A stretch of DNA of 64,000 nucleotides from Actinokineospora globicatena (GCF_024171945.1 NZ_JAMTCR010000002.1:2604001-2668000), one strand, 5' to 3'; positions 17,407 through 26,889 are shown, counted from the stretch's first letter. Notes: a model not told the origin generated them from the sequence alone. A program made the numbers and translations.

Positions 17407-20400
17407 ATGTCCGTGCTGGCACGACTCAGCTTGGGCAACCGGGGTCTGGTGGGCCTGCTCAGCCTGCTCATCATCGGCTTCGGCGCCATCGCGCTACCGT
17501 CACTGAAGCAACAACTCCTGCCGTCCATCCAGCTGCCGGGCGCGGTCGTTATCGCCGCCTACCCCGGCGCGTCCCCGGATGTGGCCGACAGCCAGGTCGC
17601 CGAGCCGATCTCGTCGGCGGTGCGCGGTGTCGCGGGTGTGGAGAAGATCACCACCCGGTCCGCGGAGAGTTCGTCGACCGTGCAGGTGCAGTTCGTCTAC
17701 GGCACCGACATGGACACCGCCGTGAGCCAGTTGCAGCAGGCGGTCAACCGGATCCGCCCGCAGCTGCCGCAGGGCGTCGAGCCGACGATCATGCAGGGCA
17801 GCACCGACGACATCCCGGTCGTCATGCTCGCCGCGACCTCCGGCACCGACGAGGTGGCCACCGCTGCCCGGTTGCGCACCGAGGTCGTGCCCGCGATCGA
17901 GGGGATCAGCGGGGTCCGCGAGGCCTCGGTCACCGGTGCGCGCACGCAGCAGGTGACCGTCACCGTCGACTACGCCAAGCTCGGCGCGGCGGGCGTCGAC
18001 CCGTCCGCGTTGGCAGGCGCGCTCTCGGCCGCTGGCGCGACGCTGCCGGTCGGCTCGGTCACCGAGGCGGACAAGGCGCTGACCGTGCAGACCGGCGGCC
18101 CACTGGCCACTGTGGACGACCTGCGCGCGCTCCAGCTGCCCGCGCAGGGCAAGCCGGTCACCCTCGGCGAGGTCGCGACCGTCGAGTCAGGACTCGCGCC
18201 AGCCACGGTGATCACCAGGACCAACGGCAAGGCCACCCTCGCGGTGTCGGTCACCATGACCCGCGACGGCAACGCGGTGGAGATCTCCAAGGCGGTCAAC
18301 GACAAGCTGGCCGACATGGAGCGCGCCAGCGGTTCCGACCTCACCGTCGTGTTCGCCCAGGGACCCGAGGTGGAGAAGGCGATCAGCGGCCTGACCACCG
18401 AGGGCCTGCTCGGCCTCGCCTTCGCGGTGCTGGTGATCCTGCTGTTCCTGCTCTCGATCCGCTCCACCATCGTCACCGCGGTGTCCATCCCGCTGTCGGT
18501 GCTGGTGGCGCTGCTGGTGATGTGGACCGGCGACCTGTCGCTGAACATGCTCACCCTCGGCGCGCTGACCATCGCGATCGGCCGGGTGGTCGACGACTCG
18601 ATCGTCGTGCTGGAGAACATCAAACGGCACCTGGAGTACGGCGAGGAGAAGCTGCACGCCATCCTCGACGGCACCAAGGAGGTCGCCGGTGCGGTCACCG
18701 CGTCCACTTTGACCACCGTCGCGGTGTTCGCGCCGATCGCGTTCGTCGGCGGCATCGCGGGCGAGCTGTTCGGGCCGTTCTCGCTGACGGTCACCGTCGC
18801 GCTCGTCGCGTCGCTGCTGGTGTCGCTGACCATCGTCCCGGTGCTCGCGTTCTGGTTCCTCAAGCGCCCCGCCGTGCCGACCGACCCGGCCGCCGCCGAG
18901 CGCGCGCTGCAGGAGGCGCTGGACAAGGAGCGGCGCAGCCCGCTGCAGCGCGCGTACGTCCCGGTGCTGCGCTTCGCCACCCGCCGCAGGCTGGCCACCA
19001 TCCTCGCCGCCGTCGTGATCTTCGTCGCCACCATGGGCCTCGCCGCCCGGCTGGAGACCAGCTTCATCGACGACGAGGGCGGCACCTCGGTGCGGCTGAC
19101 CCAGGAACTGCCGCCGGGCACCAGCCTCGCCGCGCGCGACGCGGCCGCCAAGAAGCTGGAGGACGTGCTCGCCGCGACCCCGGAGCTCGAGGTCTACCAG
19201 GTCACCGTCGGCGTCGACGACTCGCTCGCGGGCTTCGGCTTCGGCGGCGACGGCAACACCACCGTCGACGCGACGCTCAAGACCGACGTCGACCGCTCGG
19301 CGGTGCTCAAGGGCATCAAGGACCGGCTCGGCACCGGCGCGGGCACGCTGGAGACCGGCGCGTCGGCCGCCTCCGGCGCGTCGAACTCGATCGAGGTCGT
19401 GGTGACCGCGCCGGACGCCGCCGGATTGGCCGCGGCCGCCAAGTCCGTCCAGGACACCATGGCGGGCACCCCCGGGCTGACCGGCGTGACCAGCGACCTG
19501 GCCCGCAGCTCACCGCGGGTGGAGATCACCGTCGACCAGCGCGCCGCCGCGGCCAAGGGGCTGAGCAACCAGGTCATCGGCCAGTTCGCCGCCCAGGCGC
19601 TGCGCGGCACCCCGGTCGCCGAACTGCCCATCGGCGGCGCCCGCCAGCAGATCGTGCTGCGCACCGGCGCCGCGCCGACCGACGTGGCCGCGCTCAAGGC
19701 GCTGCCGCTGCCCAGCGCGGCGGGCCCGGTCACCCTCGGCCAGGTCGCCCAGGTGTCCACCGTGGACGGTCCGGTCCGGGTCACCCGCACCGACGGCGAC
19801 CGCAGCACCACGGTCACCGCCACGTCGACCTCGTCGGACCTCGGCGCCGTCACCAAGGACCTGACCGCCCGGCTGGACAAGCTGACCCTGACCGGCGGCG
19901 CCGAGTACGTCATCGGCGGCGTCAGCGCCGACCAGGCCGACACCTTCGCCGACCTGGGGCTGGCCATGCTGGCCGCGATCGCCATCGTCTTCCTGATCAT
20001 GGTGGCGACGTTCCGCAGCCTGGTGCAGCCGCTGATCCTGCTGGTGTCCATCCCGTTCGCGGCCACCGGCGCCATCGGGCTGCTGCTGATCACCGGCACC
20101 CCGCTCGGGCTGCCCTCGCTCATCGGCATGCTGATGCTGGTCGGCATCGTGGTCACCAACGCCATCGTGCTCATCGACCTGATCAACCAGTACCGGGCCG
20201 ACGGGATGAGCGTGCGGGACGCGGTGATCGAGGGCGGGCGACGGCGGTTGCGGCCGATCCTGATGACCGCCGCCGCGACCATCTTCGCGCTGCTGCCGAT
20301 GGCGGCGGGCATCACCGGCGAGGGCGGGTTCATCGGCAAGCCGCTGGCCCTGGTGGTGATCGGCGGCCTGATCAGCTCCACGCTGCTGACCCTGGTGCTG

Positions 20401-20514
20401 GTCCCGACCCTGTACACGATGGTCGAGAACTTCAAGGAGCGCCGCAAGGCCAAGCGGGTGGCCAAGCACGCGGCCCGCGCGCAGGCGGCGGAGCCCGAGC
20501 TGCAACGGGTGTGA
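17407..20514 (+). CDS. RND-superfamily efflux permease (HAE1/SwrC-like)
   Basis: A 1035-residue proton-driven efflux permease of the AcrB/SwrC type. An N-terminal helix is followed by a large extracytoplasmic loop, six helices starting near residue 340, a second loop, and a C-terminal six-helix bundle. The proton-relay region reads 'MLTLGALTIAIGRVVDDSIVVLENI' with adjacent acidic residues, and the second half has 'MLVGIVVTNAIVLIDLI'. In monoderm bacteria such proteins lack an outer-membrane channel. No membrane-fusion protein is encoded next to it. ATG 17407 follows GAGGGGA; an upstream reading frame lacks family similarity. Substrate unknown. Confidence 0.92.
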   Translation: MSVLARLSLGNRGLVGLLSLLIIGFGAIALPSLKQQLLPSIQLPGAVVIAAYPGASPDVADSQVAEPISSAVRGVAGVEKITTRSAESSSTVQVQFVYGTDMDTAVSQLQQAVNRIRPQLPQGVEPTIMQGSTDDIPVVMLAATSGTDEVATAARLRTEVVPAIEGISGVREASVTGARTQQVTVTVDYAKLGAAGVDPSALAGALSAAGATLPVGSVTEADKALTVQTGGPLATVDDLRALQLPAQGKPVTLGEVATVESGLAPATVITRTNGKATLAVSVTMTRDGNAVEISKAVNDKLADMERASGSDLTVVFAQGPEVEKAISGLTTEGLLGLAFAVLVILLFLLSIRSTIVTAVSIPLSVLVALLVMWTGDLSLNMLTLGALTIAIGRVVDDSIVVLENIKRHLEYGEEKLHAILDGTKEVAGAVTASTLTTVAVFAPIAFVGGIAGELFGPFSLTVTVALVASLLVSLTIVPVLAFWFLKRPAVPTDPAAAERALQEALDKERRSPLQRAYVPVLRFATRRRLATILAAVVIFVATMGLAARLETSFIDDEGGTSVRLTQELPPGTSLAARDAAAKKLEDVLAATPELEVYQVTVGVDDSLAGFGFGGDGNTTVDATLKTDVDRSAVLKGIKDRLGTGAGTLETGASAASGASNSIEVVVTAPDAAGLAAAAKSVQDTMAGTPGLTGVTSDLARSSPRVEITVDQRAAAAKGLSNQVIGQFAAQALRGTPVAELPIGGARQQIVLRTGAAPTDVAALKALPLPSAAGPVTLGQVAQVSTVDGPVRVTRTDGDRSTTVTATSTSSDLGAVTKDLTARLDKLTLTGGAEYVIGGVSADQADTFADLGLAMLAAIAIVFLIMVATFRSLVQPLILLVSIPFAATGAIGLLLITGTPLGLPSLIGMLMLVGIVVTNAIVLIDLINQYRADGMSVRDAVIEGGRRRLRPILMTAAATIFALLPMAAGITGEGGFIGKPLALVVIGGLISSTLLTLVLVPTLYTMVENFKERRKAKRVAKHAARAQAAEPELQRV

Positions 20515-20521
20515 CGACGCG

Positions 20522-20562
20522 CGCAGGGGCCACTCCCGGGTCAGGCGGGAGTGGCCCCTGCG
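20522..20562. terminator. Strong bidirectional terminator hairpin
   Basis: A 17-bp perfect stem (20522-20538 with 20546-20562, 7-nt loop) lies between the converging RND and DUF3039 genes and can stop transcription from both sides. Confidence 0.85.
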
Positions 20563-20579
20563 GCGTGGTCAGCGAGGAG

Positions 20580-20822
20580 TCAGGGCTTCATCGACTCGTA
20601 GATCTTCTGGCAGTCCGGGCACACCGGTGACCCCGGCTTCGGCGACTTCGTGACCGGGAAGACCTCACCGCAGAGCGCGACGACCATGTTGCCCATGACG
20701 GCGCTCTCGGCGATCTTGTTCTTCCGCACGTAGTGGAACATCTTCGGGGTGTCGTCGCCCGTGGTGTCGGTGCCCTCGGGGCGGCTGTCGACATCCGGCC
20801 GGGTCTGCGTCGGTGCGCTCAC
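20580..20822 (-). CDS. DUF3039 protein
   Basis: An 80-residue actinobacterial protein of unknown function. The conserved part begins 'MFHYVRKNKIAESAVMGNMVVALCGEVFPV' in substance (key features: H-Y-V, K-I-x-x-S, A-L-C-G-E) and ends with 'CPDCQKIYE', so Cys from ALCG and CPDC probably bind zinc. The N-terminus is a low-complexity Thr/Pro/Asp segment. A homologue lies near sigB in mycobacteria as well. It is divergent from the Spo0M-like gene. Confidence 0.85.
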   Translation of the reverse strand: MSAPTQTRPDVDSRPEGTDTTGDDTPKMFHYVRKNKIAESAVMGNMVVALCGEVFPVTKSPKPGSPVCPDCQKIYESMKP

Positions 20823-20883
20823 CGCTCCATTCTGACATCCGAACCGCCCACCGCCACGGGGTCGGCCCTGGCATCATGCGCGC

Positions 20884-21663
20884 ATGTTCCAGAAGGTCCT
20901 CGCTGGTTTCGGCGCCGGTGGCGCCAAGGTCGACGCCCAGATCCTCGACCGGGCAACCCGCCCGGGCGGCCTGCTGCGCGGAGAGGTGCACCTGCTCGGC
21001 GGCAGCGTCGACCAGCAGGTGGACGCGCTCGGGGTGGCCCTGCTGGCCAGGGTCGACGCCCCGGACGGCCCGGTAGACCTGCAGGTGCAGCAGGTGCACC
21101 TGGTAGGCAAGGAGCTGGTCAGGGCGGGCACCCGGATCACCGTGCCGTTCGAGGTCCGGCTGCCCTGGGAGACCCCCATCACCTCGGTGCTCGGCAAGCA
21201 CCTCACCGGCATGGCCGTCGGCCTGCAGACCACACTGGACCTGTCCGGCTCCGTCGTCGACGCCCAGGACGTGGACGCCGTGGCCGTCGAGCCGCTGCCC
21301 GCCCAACACCGCGTCCTGGACGCCGTCAGCCGACTCGGCTACACCTTCCGCGGCGCCAACCTGGAGCGCGACCGCCTCGACGGGGTCGACCAGCAGCTCC
21401 CGTTCTTCCAGGAGATCACCTTCGACGCCCCCAGCGGCTCCGGGCTGGTCTCCCTCACCGTCACCTTCCTGGCCGGTCCGCAGGAGACCCAGGTCGTGCT
21501 GGACGTGGTCAAGCAGGTCCGAGTCGCCAAGGGCGGCGGCCTCGGCGGCCGCTCCCGCTCCTTCCTGGGCGCCTTCACCGTCCGCGACGTCGGCGCACCG
21601 TGGGAACGCCAACTGGAGGGCTGGCTCCGCCAGGTCGCCACACCGCGCGGCATCTTCGACTAG
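20884..21663 (+). CDS. Spo0M-family (arrestin-fold) protein
   Basis: A 259-residue protein of the sporulation-control Spo0M family. The N-terminal arrestin-like domain begins 'MFQKVLAGFGAGGAKVDA' and contains 'GGLLRGEVHLLGG', 'GTRITVPFEVRLPWETPIT' and 'VGLQTTLDLSG'. The C-terminal third carries 'LPFFQEITFD' and ends in the Spo0M-type tail. Bacillus Spo0M affects sporulation and cell-wall related behaviour; a role in actinomycete development is plausible but not shown here. It is cytosolic with no signal. A clean ATG start with no competing start upstream. Confidence 0.85.
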   Translation: MFQKVLAGFGAGGAKVDAQILDRATRPGGLLRGEVHLLGGSVDQQVDALGVALLARVDAPDGPVDLQVQQVHLVGKELVRAGTRITVPFEVRLPWETPITSVLGKHLTGMAVGLQTTLDLSGSVVDAQDVDAVAVEPLPAQHRVLDAVSRLGYTFRGANLERDRLDGVDQQLPFFQEITFDAPSGSGLVSLTVTFLAGPQETQVVLDVVKQVRVAKGGGLGGRSRSFLGAFTVRDVGAPWERQLEGWLRQVATPRGIFD

Positions 21664-22093
21664 CCCCACCACCCGTTCCCGCAGACGGAGAGGCCCACCC
21701 GTCGGCTACACGGGCCCGTTGGCGTCCTGGGTGTTGTCTGCTCGCTGACCACCCATCGGAGCGCCACCGGCGCAGGCGTTCCAGCACACCACGAACTCGC
21801 AGAGCGCTCGTGGCGGTTTCCGCTGCCCTTCGGGCGGCCGAGCGGCGGGCCGGTCGAACTCGGCTGAACGCCTGAGGTCGTGCCGTAAGACGAGCCCGAC
21901 CAGGCGGAGCTACTCCGACGGCAGGCACGCAAAGTGATGATCGTGTTCCCGCTGCGGCGGTGTCGACGCGGGTGAAACAGCGCTACTCGCCGGTTCGAAC
22001 CTGGCCGCAGGGGCCGCTCGGAGATGACCTGAGAGTTTCCTGAGGGTTACCGGCGTTATCGGATCGTGTCCGCGCAGGTGGGTCTGAATCGAG
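21664..22093. other. Gap without a recognisable gene
   Basis: Reading frames here are short, have biased composition and resemble no family. Parts of the stretch look tRNA-like (see rejected items) but do not fold properly. It may be decayed DNA next to the accessory sugar operon. Confidence 0.5.
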
Positions 22094-22145
22094 GCAGTGT
22101 GCTTTCGCTCACTGCTTTTGAGGCATATGTTGTGCCGCACAACAT
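22094..22145 (+). promoter_or_regulatory. Operator region of the sugar ABC operon
   Basis: A perfect 19-bp palindrome, ATGTTGTGC-C-GCACAACAT, lies at 22127-22145, 65 bp before the binding-protein start. Just upstream, GCAGTG (22094-22099) and CACTGC (22110-22115) form a second inverted repeat. The perfect palindrome is a good candidate site for the ROK repressor encoded at the operon end. Confidence 0.6.
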
Positions 22146-22209
22146 TCCCCATTGGACGAAAACCGCCAGGGCCCAGGTGGTGCTTCGTAGTACGCGGAAG
22201 GACTCCTCG

Positions 22210-23331
22210 ATGCGGTCGACAACTCTGGCGGTGGTTACCGTCTGTGCTCTTTCCCTGGTGGCCTGCGGGGCCAACCAGGCCACCCCCTCGGCGCCCGCCG
22301 GGTCCGGTGGCGCCACGACCGAGGCGCCCGCGGGTGGCGTCAAGGTCGGCGTGATCCTGCCCGAGACGGCCACCTCGGCCCGCTGGGAGGGCTTCGACAA
22401 GCCGATGATCGAGGCGGCGATGAAGGCCCAGGGCCTCGACGCCGACGTGCAGAACGCCCAGGGCGACGTGCAGAAGTTCTCCACCCTGGCCGACGGCATG
22501 ATCAGCCAGGGGGTCAAGGTCCTGGTGATCGCCGCGATCAACAGCGAGGTCGGCTCCTCGGTGGCGGCCAAGGCCAAGGCGCGCGGCATCCCGACCATCG
22601 ACTACGACCGGCTCAACCTCGGCGGCAGCTCGGACTACTACGTCTCCTTCGACAACGTGAAGGTCGGCGAGCTGCAGGGCCAGGGCCTCGCCGACGCGCT
22701 CAAGGCCAAGCCGGGCGCGCAGGTCATCGAGATCGAGGGCGCGCCGACCGACAACAACGCCACCCTGTTCCACGACGGGCAGCAGAACGTCCTCAAGCCG
22801 CTCTACGAGGCGGGCACGCTCAAGCTGGTGCAGTCGCAGGCCATCGACGGCTGGGACAACCAGAAGGGCGGCGTCACCTTCGAGCAGATCCTCACCGGCA
22901 ACGGCGGCAAGGTCGACGGCGTCGTGGCCGCCAACGACGGGCTCGCGGGCGCGGTGATCACCGTGCTGCGCAAGAACGGGCTCAACGGCAAGGTCCCGGT
23001 CACCGGCCAGGACGCCACCCCGGACGGGCTGATGGCGGTGCTGCGCGGCGACCAGTACATGACCGTGTTCAAGCCGATCAAGGAAGAGGCCGAGGCGACC
23101 GCCAAGCTCGCCGCCGCGCTCGCCAAGGGCGACACCGGCGCCGCGGACGCCATCGCCAACGGCACCAGCGACGACACCAAGGCCAACCGCAAGGTCAAGT
23201 CCGTGCTGCTGGAGCCGAAGCTGACCACCAAGGACACCGTCAAGGACGTGGTGACCCAGGGCTACGTCAAGGCGAGCGACATCTGCGGCGGCGACCTCGC
23301 CGCGGTCTGCACCCAGCTCGGCATCAGCTGA
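22210..23331 (+). CDS. xylF: Sugar ABC transporter substrate-binding lipoprotein (XylF-like)
   Basis: A 373-residue periplasmic-binding-protein type I lipoprotein. The signal ends in lipobox LVACG at about residue 19; a Ser/Pro linker follows, then the two-lobe domain starting 'VKVGVILPETATSARWEGFDKP'. The pattern 'TIDYDRL' and 'APTDNNATL' matches D-xylose-binding proteins. It captures sugar outside the membrane and delivers it to the permease/ATPase encoded downstream. ATG 22210 follows GGAAGGA. A hairpin after the gene may give it higher expression than the transporter subunits. Xylose as ligand is inference; other pentoses remain possible. Confidence 0.88.
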   Translation: MRSTTLAVVTVCALSLVACGANQATPSAPAGSGGATTEAPAGGVKVGVILPETATSARWEGFDKPMIEAAMKAQGLDADVQNAQGDVQKFSTLADGMISQGVKVLVIAAINSEVGSSVAAKAKARGIPTIDYDRLNLGGSSDYYVSFDNVKVGELQGQGLADALKAKPGAQVIEIEGAPTDNNATLFHDGQQNVLKPLYEAGTLKLVQSQAIDGWDNQKGGVTFEQILTGNGGKVDGVVAANDGLAGAVITVLRKNGLNGKVPVTGQDATPDGLMAVLRGDQYMTVFKPIKEEAEATAKLAAALAKGDTGAADAIANGTSDDTKANRKVKSVLLEPKLTTKDTVKDVVTQGYVKASDICGGDLAAVCTQLGIS

Positions 23332-23341
23332 TCACCAGCGC

Positions 23342-23376
23342 GACCCGCCCGCGGTAGAGGGTGCCGCGGGCGGGTC
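23342..23376 (+). terminator. Intercistronic hairpin (partial terminator or RNA stabiliser)
   Basis: A 13-bp perfect stem (23342-23354 with 23364-23376) lies between the binding-protein and ATPase genes. Such hairpins in ABC operons commonly cause the binding protein to be made in excess. Confidence 0.6.
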
Positions 23377-23397
23377 CCGCCCCCGAACAGGAGCGCC

Positions 23398-24171
23398 ATG
23401 AGCGAACCGATCCTGGAACTGACCGGCCTCAACAAGAGCTTCGGCCCGGTGCACGTGCTGCACGACGTGGACTTCACCGTCCGCGCGGGCGAGGTCACCG
23501 CGCTGGTGGGCGACAACGGTGCCGGTAAGTCCACTTTGGTCAAGTGCGTCGCGGGCATCCACCCGATGGACTCCGGCGCGGTCCACTTCAACGGCGAGCG
23601 GGTCAGCATCTCCGGCCCGCGCGACGCCGCCGACCTGGGCATCGAGGTCGTCTACCAGGACCTCGCGCTCGCCGACAACCTCGACATCGTGCAGAACATG
23701 TTCCTCGGCCGCGAGCGCGGCAGCGGCTGGCTGCTCGACGAGGCCGCGATGGAGCAGGCCGCCCGCGAGACGCTGGCGTCGCTGTCGGTGCGGACGGTGA
23801 AGTCCGTGCGCACCCCGGTCTCGGCGCTCTCCGGCGGGCAGCGGCAGACGGTGGCCATCGCCAAGTCGGTGCTGTGGGAGAGCAAGGTCGTGCTGCTCGA
23901 CGAGCCGACCGCCGCGCTCGGCGTCGCGCAGACCAGGCAGGTGCTCGACCTGGTCCGCCGCCTGGCCGAGCAGGGCCTTGGCGTGGTGCTGATCAGCCAC
24001 AACATGGCCGACGTGTTCTCCGTCGCCGACCGCATCGCCACCCTCTACCTGGGCCGGATGGTCGCCGACGTGTCCACCCGCGACGTCACCCACGCCCAGG
24101 TCGTGGAGCTCATCACCGCGGGCCGCTCCGGCGACCTGGGGCTCGCGCGCCCCGAGAACGCCACGGTCTGA
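23398..24171 (+). CDS. xylG: Sugar ABC transporter ATPase, single NBD (XylG-like)
   Basis: A 257-residue ATPase with Walker A 'GDNGAGKST', signature 'LSGGQRQTVAIA', Walker B 'VVLLDEPTAALG' and H-loop 'ISHNM'. It matches the N-terminal half of E. coli XylG/RbsA. Unlike those double-domain proteins it has one nucleotide-binding domain, so it presumably works as a homodimer, as is usual for actinobacterial members. It couples ATP hydrolysis to import through the permease encoded next. Confidence 0.9.
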   Translation: MSEPILELTGLNKSFGPVHVLHDVDFTVRAGEVTALVGDNGAGKSTLVKCVAGIHPMDSGAVHFNGERVSISGPRDAADLGIEVVYQDLALADNLDIVQNMFLGRERGSGWLLDEAAMEQAARETLASLSVRTVKSVRTPVSALSGGQRQTVAIAKSVLWESKVVLLDEPTAALGVAQTRQVLDLVRRLAEQGLGVVLISHNMADVFSVADRIATLYLGRMVADVSTRDVTHAQVVELITAGRSGDLGLARPENATV

Positions 24172-24232
24172 CCCCGCGGCGAGCCCGGGACCGACCTCCC
24201 GCCGCCTCCCCCCACAGCACGAGCGAGGAACC

Positions 24233-25648
24233 ATGACCGGTACCGCCACCCCCCGCAGTGAGGGGGCCATCGCCGACTTCGGCATCGACACCACGGCCCA
24301 GTCCACCCGCGAGGCCGTGCGGGACTACGCCGCCCGGCTGCGCGGCGGCGACCTCGGCTCGCTGCCCGCGGTGCTCGGGCTGGCCGCGCTGGTCGTCGTG
24401 TTCTGGGTGCTCTCCGACGGGTTCCTGACCCTGGACAACACCGCCAACCTGCTGGCCCAGGGCGCGGGCAAGATGATCATCGCGATGGGGCTGGTGTTCG
24501 TCCTGCTCCTCGGCGAGATCGACCTCTCGGCGGGCACCGCGTCCGGGGTGTGCGCGGCGGTGATGGCCATGCACTACGTCCGCTCCGGCAACCTGCTGGG
24601 CGGCATGGGCAATACCGTGTTCTACGTCTTCGTCGGTGGCCTTCTCATCGCGGCGCTGCTGGCCGTGCTGATGCGGATCTGGGCGGGCTCGGTGCTCGCG
24701 CTGGTCGCGGTCGGGATCGCGCTGTCGGGCGCGGCACCCAACCCGTGGCTGGAGATGCTGCTCGCGGTGTGCGTCGGCGCGGCCATCGGCGTGATCACCG
24801 GGTTCCTGGTGTCCAAGATCGGCATGCCCTCGTTCGTGGTGACGCTCGCGCTGTTCATCACCTGGCAGGGCGTCATCCTGCAGTTCATCGGCGACGGCGG
24901 CGTGTTCGGCATCGGCACCCAGCCGGTGCTCTTCGCCGTGGCCAACGGCAACATGTCGGTCGCGGGCAGTTGGGTGCTGTGCGGGGTCGCGGTCGGCGGG
25001 TACGCGCTGGTCGTGCTCGGCGAACACCTCAGCAGGCTCAACCGGGGCCTGGTCACCGCGCCGACCCCGATCGTGGTCGCCAAGATCATCGCCGTCGCGG
25101 TGGTGGCCGTCCCCGCCACCTACGCGCTCAACCTCAACCGCTCGTCCAACGACTTCGTGGTCATCCAGGGCGTGCCCTACGTGGTCCCGGTCGTGCTGGT
25201 GCTGCTGGTCGCGGGCACCTACGCGCTCAACCGGACCCGCTACGGCAGGCACATCTACGCCGTCGGCGGCAACGCGGAGGCGGCCAGGCGCGCCGGCATC
25301 AACGTCAGCCGGATCCGGGCCAGCGTGTTCGTCGTCGCCTCGTCCACCGCCGCGCTCGGCGCCATCGTCTACTCGTCCAAGGTGGGGTCGGTCGACCCGC
25401 AGGCCGGTGGCCTCAATACCCTGCTGTTCGCCGTGGGGGCGGCGGTCATCGGCGGCACCTCGCTGTTCGGCGGCCGCGGCGAGGTGTTCCACGCCGTGGT
25501 CGGCGGACTGGTGCTCGCCGTGGTCGAGAACGGGTTGGGCCTGCTCAAGCAGCCCGCCGCCGTCGTGAACATCATCACCGGCCTCGTACTGTTGCTCGCG
25601 GCCACCGTCGACGCGCTCTCCCGGCGCCGGGCGGCGGTGAGCAGGTAG
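24233..25648 (+). CDS. xylH: Sugar ABC transporter permease (XylH-like)
   Basis: A 471-residue permease of the branched-chain/ribose BPD_transp_2 family with about 12 predicted helices. The family core is visible as 'VFVLLLGEIDLSAGT' (the LLxGEIDLS motif), 'SFVVTLALFITWQG', and 'AVGGNAEAARRAGI' (EAA-like cytoplasmic loop contacting the ATPase). The length matches the longer XylH type rather than RbsC. The soluble N-terminal ~50 residues are extra. It is followed 24 bp later by the ROK regulator gene in the same direction. Confidence 0.9.
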   Translation: MTGTATPRSEGAIADFGIDTTAQSTREAVRDYAARLRGGDLGSLPAVLGLAALVVVFWVLSDGFLTLDNTANLLAQGAGKMIIAMGLVFVLLLGEIDLSAGTASGVCAAVMAMHYVRSGNLLGGMGNTVFYVFVGGLLIAALLAVLMRIWAGSVLALVAVGIALSGAAPNPWLEMLLAVCVGAAIGVITGFLVSKIGMPSFVVTLALFITWQGVILQFIGDGGVFGIGTQPVLFAVANGNMSVAGSWVLCGVAVGGYALVVLGEHLSRLNRGLVTAPTPIVVAKIIAVAVVAVPATYALNLNRSSNDFVVIQGVPYVVPVVLVLLVAGTYALNRTRYGRHIYAVGGNAEAARRAGINVSRIRASVFVVASSTAALGAIVYSSKVGSVDPQAGGLNTLLFAVGAAVIGGTSLFGGRGEVFHAVVGGLVLAVVENGLGLLKQPAAVVNIITGLVLLLAATVDALSRRRAAVSR

Positions 25649-25672
25649 GGCCGACGGCGGAGGGGTGAGCAG

Positions 25673-26842
25673 GTGACCAGCACACCGACCGCGGGCGCGC
25701 GTCCCGACGAGGTGCGCAGGCACAACCGCACCGCGCTGCTGCGCAGGCTGCACGTGGGCGGGCCGTGCACCCGGGCCGCGCTGGCCATCGAGCTCGGCCT
25801 CAACCGCAGCACCATCAAGGCCCTGGTCGACGGGCTCGCCGAGTCCGGGGTGGTGTCCGAACGCGTCCCCCGGGCCCGCTCCGGCGCCGGTCGACCGTCG
25901 CTGCTGGTGCTGCCCGAGCCGCTGGCCGCCGTCGTGCTCGCGGTCGACATCCGGGTCGAGCAGGTCGCCATCGCGCTGGTCGGTCTCGGCGGGCAGCTGC
26001 TGGGCCGCGACAGCTGGAACCTGCGCGGCCGAGCTGGTGAACCCGCGGAGATCATCACCCGGATCATCGAGTCGACCAGGCTGCTCGCCGAGGAACTCGA
26101 CGTCCGGATGGTGGCCGCCGGGGTCTCGGTCCCCGGCGTCGTCCGCCGCGGCGACGGGTACGTGCACGAGGCACCCAACCTGAAGTGGACCGACGTCCCC
26201 CTCGGCGACCGGCTCACCGGCGCGTTCGGCGTCCCGGTCCGGGTCGGCAACGACGCCGAGATCGCCGCCCTCGCCGAACACCTGCGCGGCGCGGCCAAGG
26301 GCTCACTCGACGCCGTCTACGTCGCCGCCGACATCGGGGTCGGCGGCGGCGTCATCTCCGACGGCACCACCCTGCGCGGCACCGCGGGCTACGTCGGCGA
26401 ACTCGGGCACATGGTGGTCAACCCCGACGGCAGGCCCTGCTACTGCGGCAGCCACGGCTGCTGGGAAACCGAGGTCGGCGAACTGGCCCTCTGCCGCGCC
26501 CTCGACCTCCCGGAACACTCCCCCCGCGGCGTCGTCGTCGCCGAACTGCGCGGCCTCACCGCCACCCAGATCACCACCACCCTCGGCGACTTCACCCGCT
26601 GGCTCACCATGGGCCTGATCACCATCGTCAACGTCTTCGGCCCGGAACTGGTCGTCCTCGGCGACCTGTTCACCGCCCTCCCCCCACCCCTGGTCGCCCA
26701 GGTCGCCACCACCATCGCCGAACGCAGCCTGGTCAGCCGAGCCATTGGCGGCACCCGCCTGGTCACCTCCACCATGGGCACCGACGCCAAACTCATCGGC
26801 GCCGCCGAACTCGCCTTCGAATCGGTGCTGGACACGGTCTGA
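25673..26842 (+). CDS. xylR: ROK-family transcriptional repressor (XylR-type)
   Basis: A 389-residue protein with a winged HTH at residues ~12-70 ('CTRAALAIELGLNRSTIK' recognition region) joined to a ROK sugar-kinase-like domain. The domain has the ROK motif 'GELGHMVVNPDGRPC' and the zinc-binding 'CYCGSHGCWE' segment, and the ATP-site glycine loop 'DIGVGGGVISDG'. It probably senses the imported sugar and represses the operon through the palindrome at 22127-22145. It is the last gene of the operon, GTG start after GAGGGGTGAG. The exact inducer is unknown. Confidence 0.88.
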   Translation: MTSTPTAGARPDEVRRHNRTALLRRLHVGGPCTRAALAIELGLNRSTIKALVDGLAESGVVSERVPRARSGAGRPSLLVLPEPLAAVVLAVDIRVEQVAIALVGLGGQLLGRDSWNLRGRAGEPAEIITRIIESTRLLAEELDVRMVAAGVSVPGVVRRGDGYVHEAPNLKWTDVPLGDRLTGAFGVPVRVGNDAEIAALAEHLRGAAKGSLDAVYVAADIGVGGGVISDGTTLRGTAGYVGELGHMVVNPDGRPCYCGSHGCWETEVGELALCRALDLPEHSPRGVVVAELRGLTATQITTTLGDFTRWLTMGLITIVNVFGPELVVLGDLFTALPPPLVAQVATTIAERSLVSRAIGGTRLVTSTMGTDAKLIGAAELAFESVLDTV

Positions 26843-26889
26843 CCCCGCGACCCGGCCTTCGAGCCGCCGGCGGACTTGGTCTGACCCGC

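Noticed and set aside
21840..22005. tRNA-like stretches: a D-arm-like TAGCTC/GGTC...GGGCT on the minus strand and a GGTTCGAACC T-loop-like sequence near 21991
   Set aside because: No acceptor stem and no consistent anticodon or T-stem pairing could be built around either of them.
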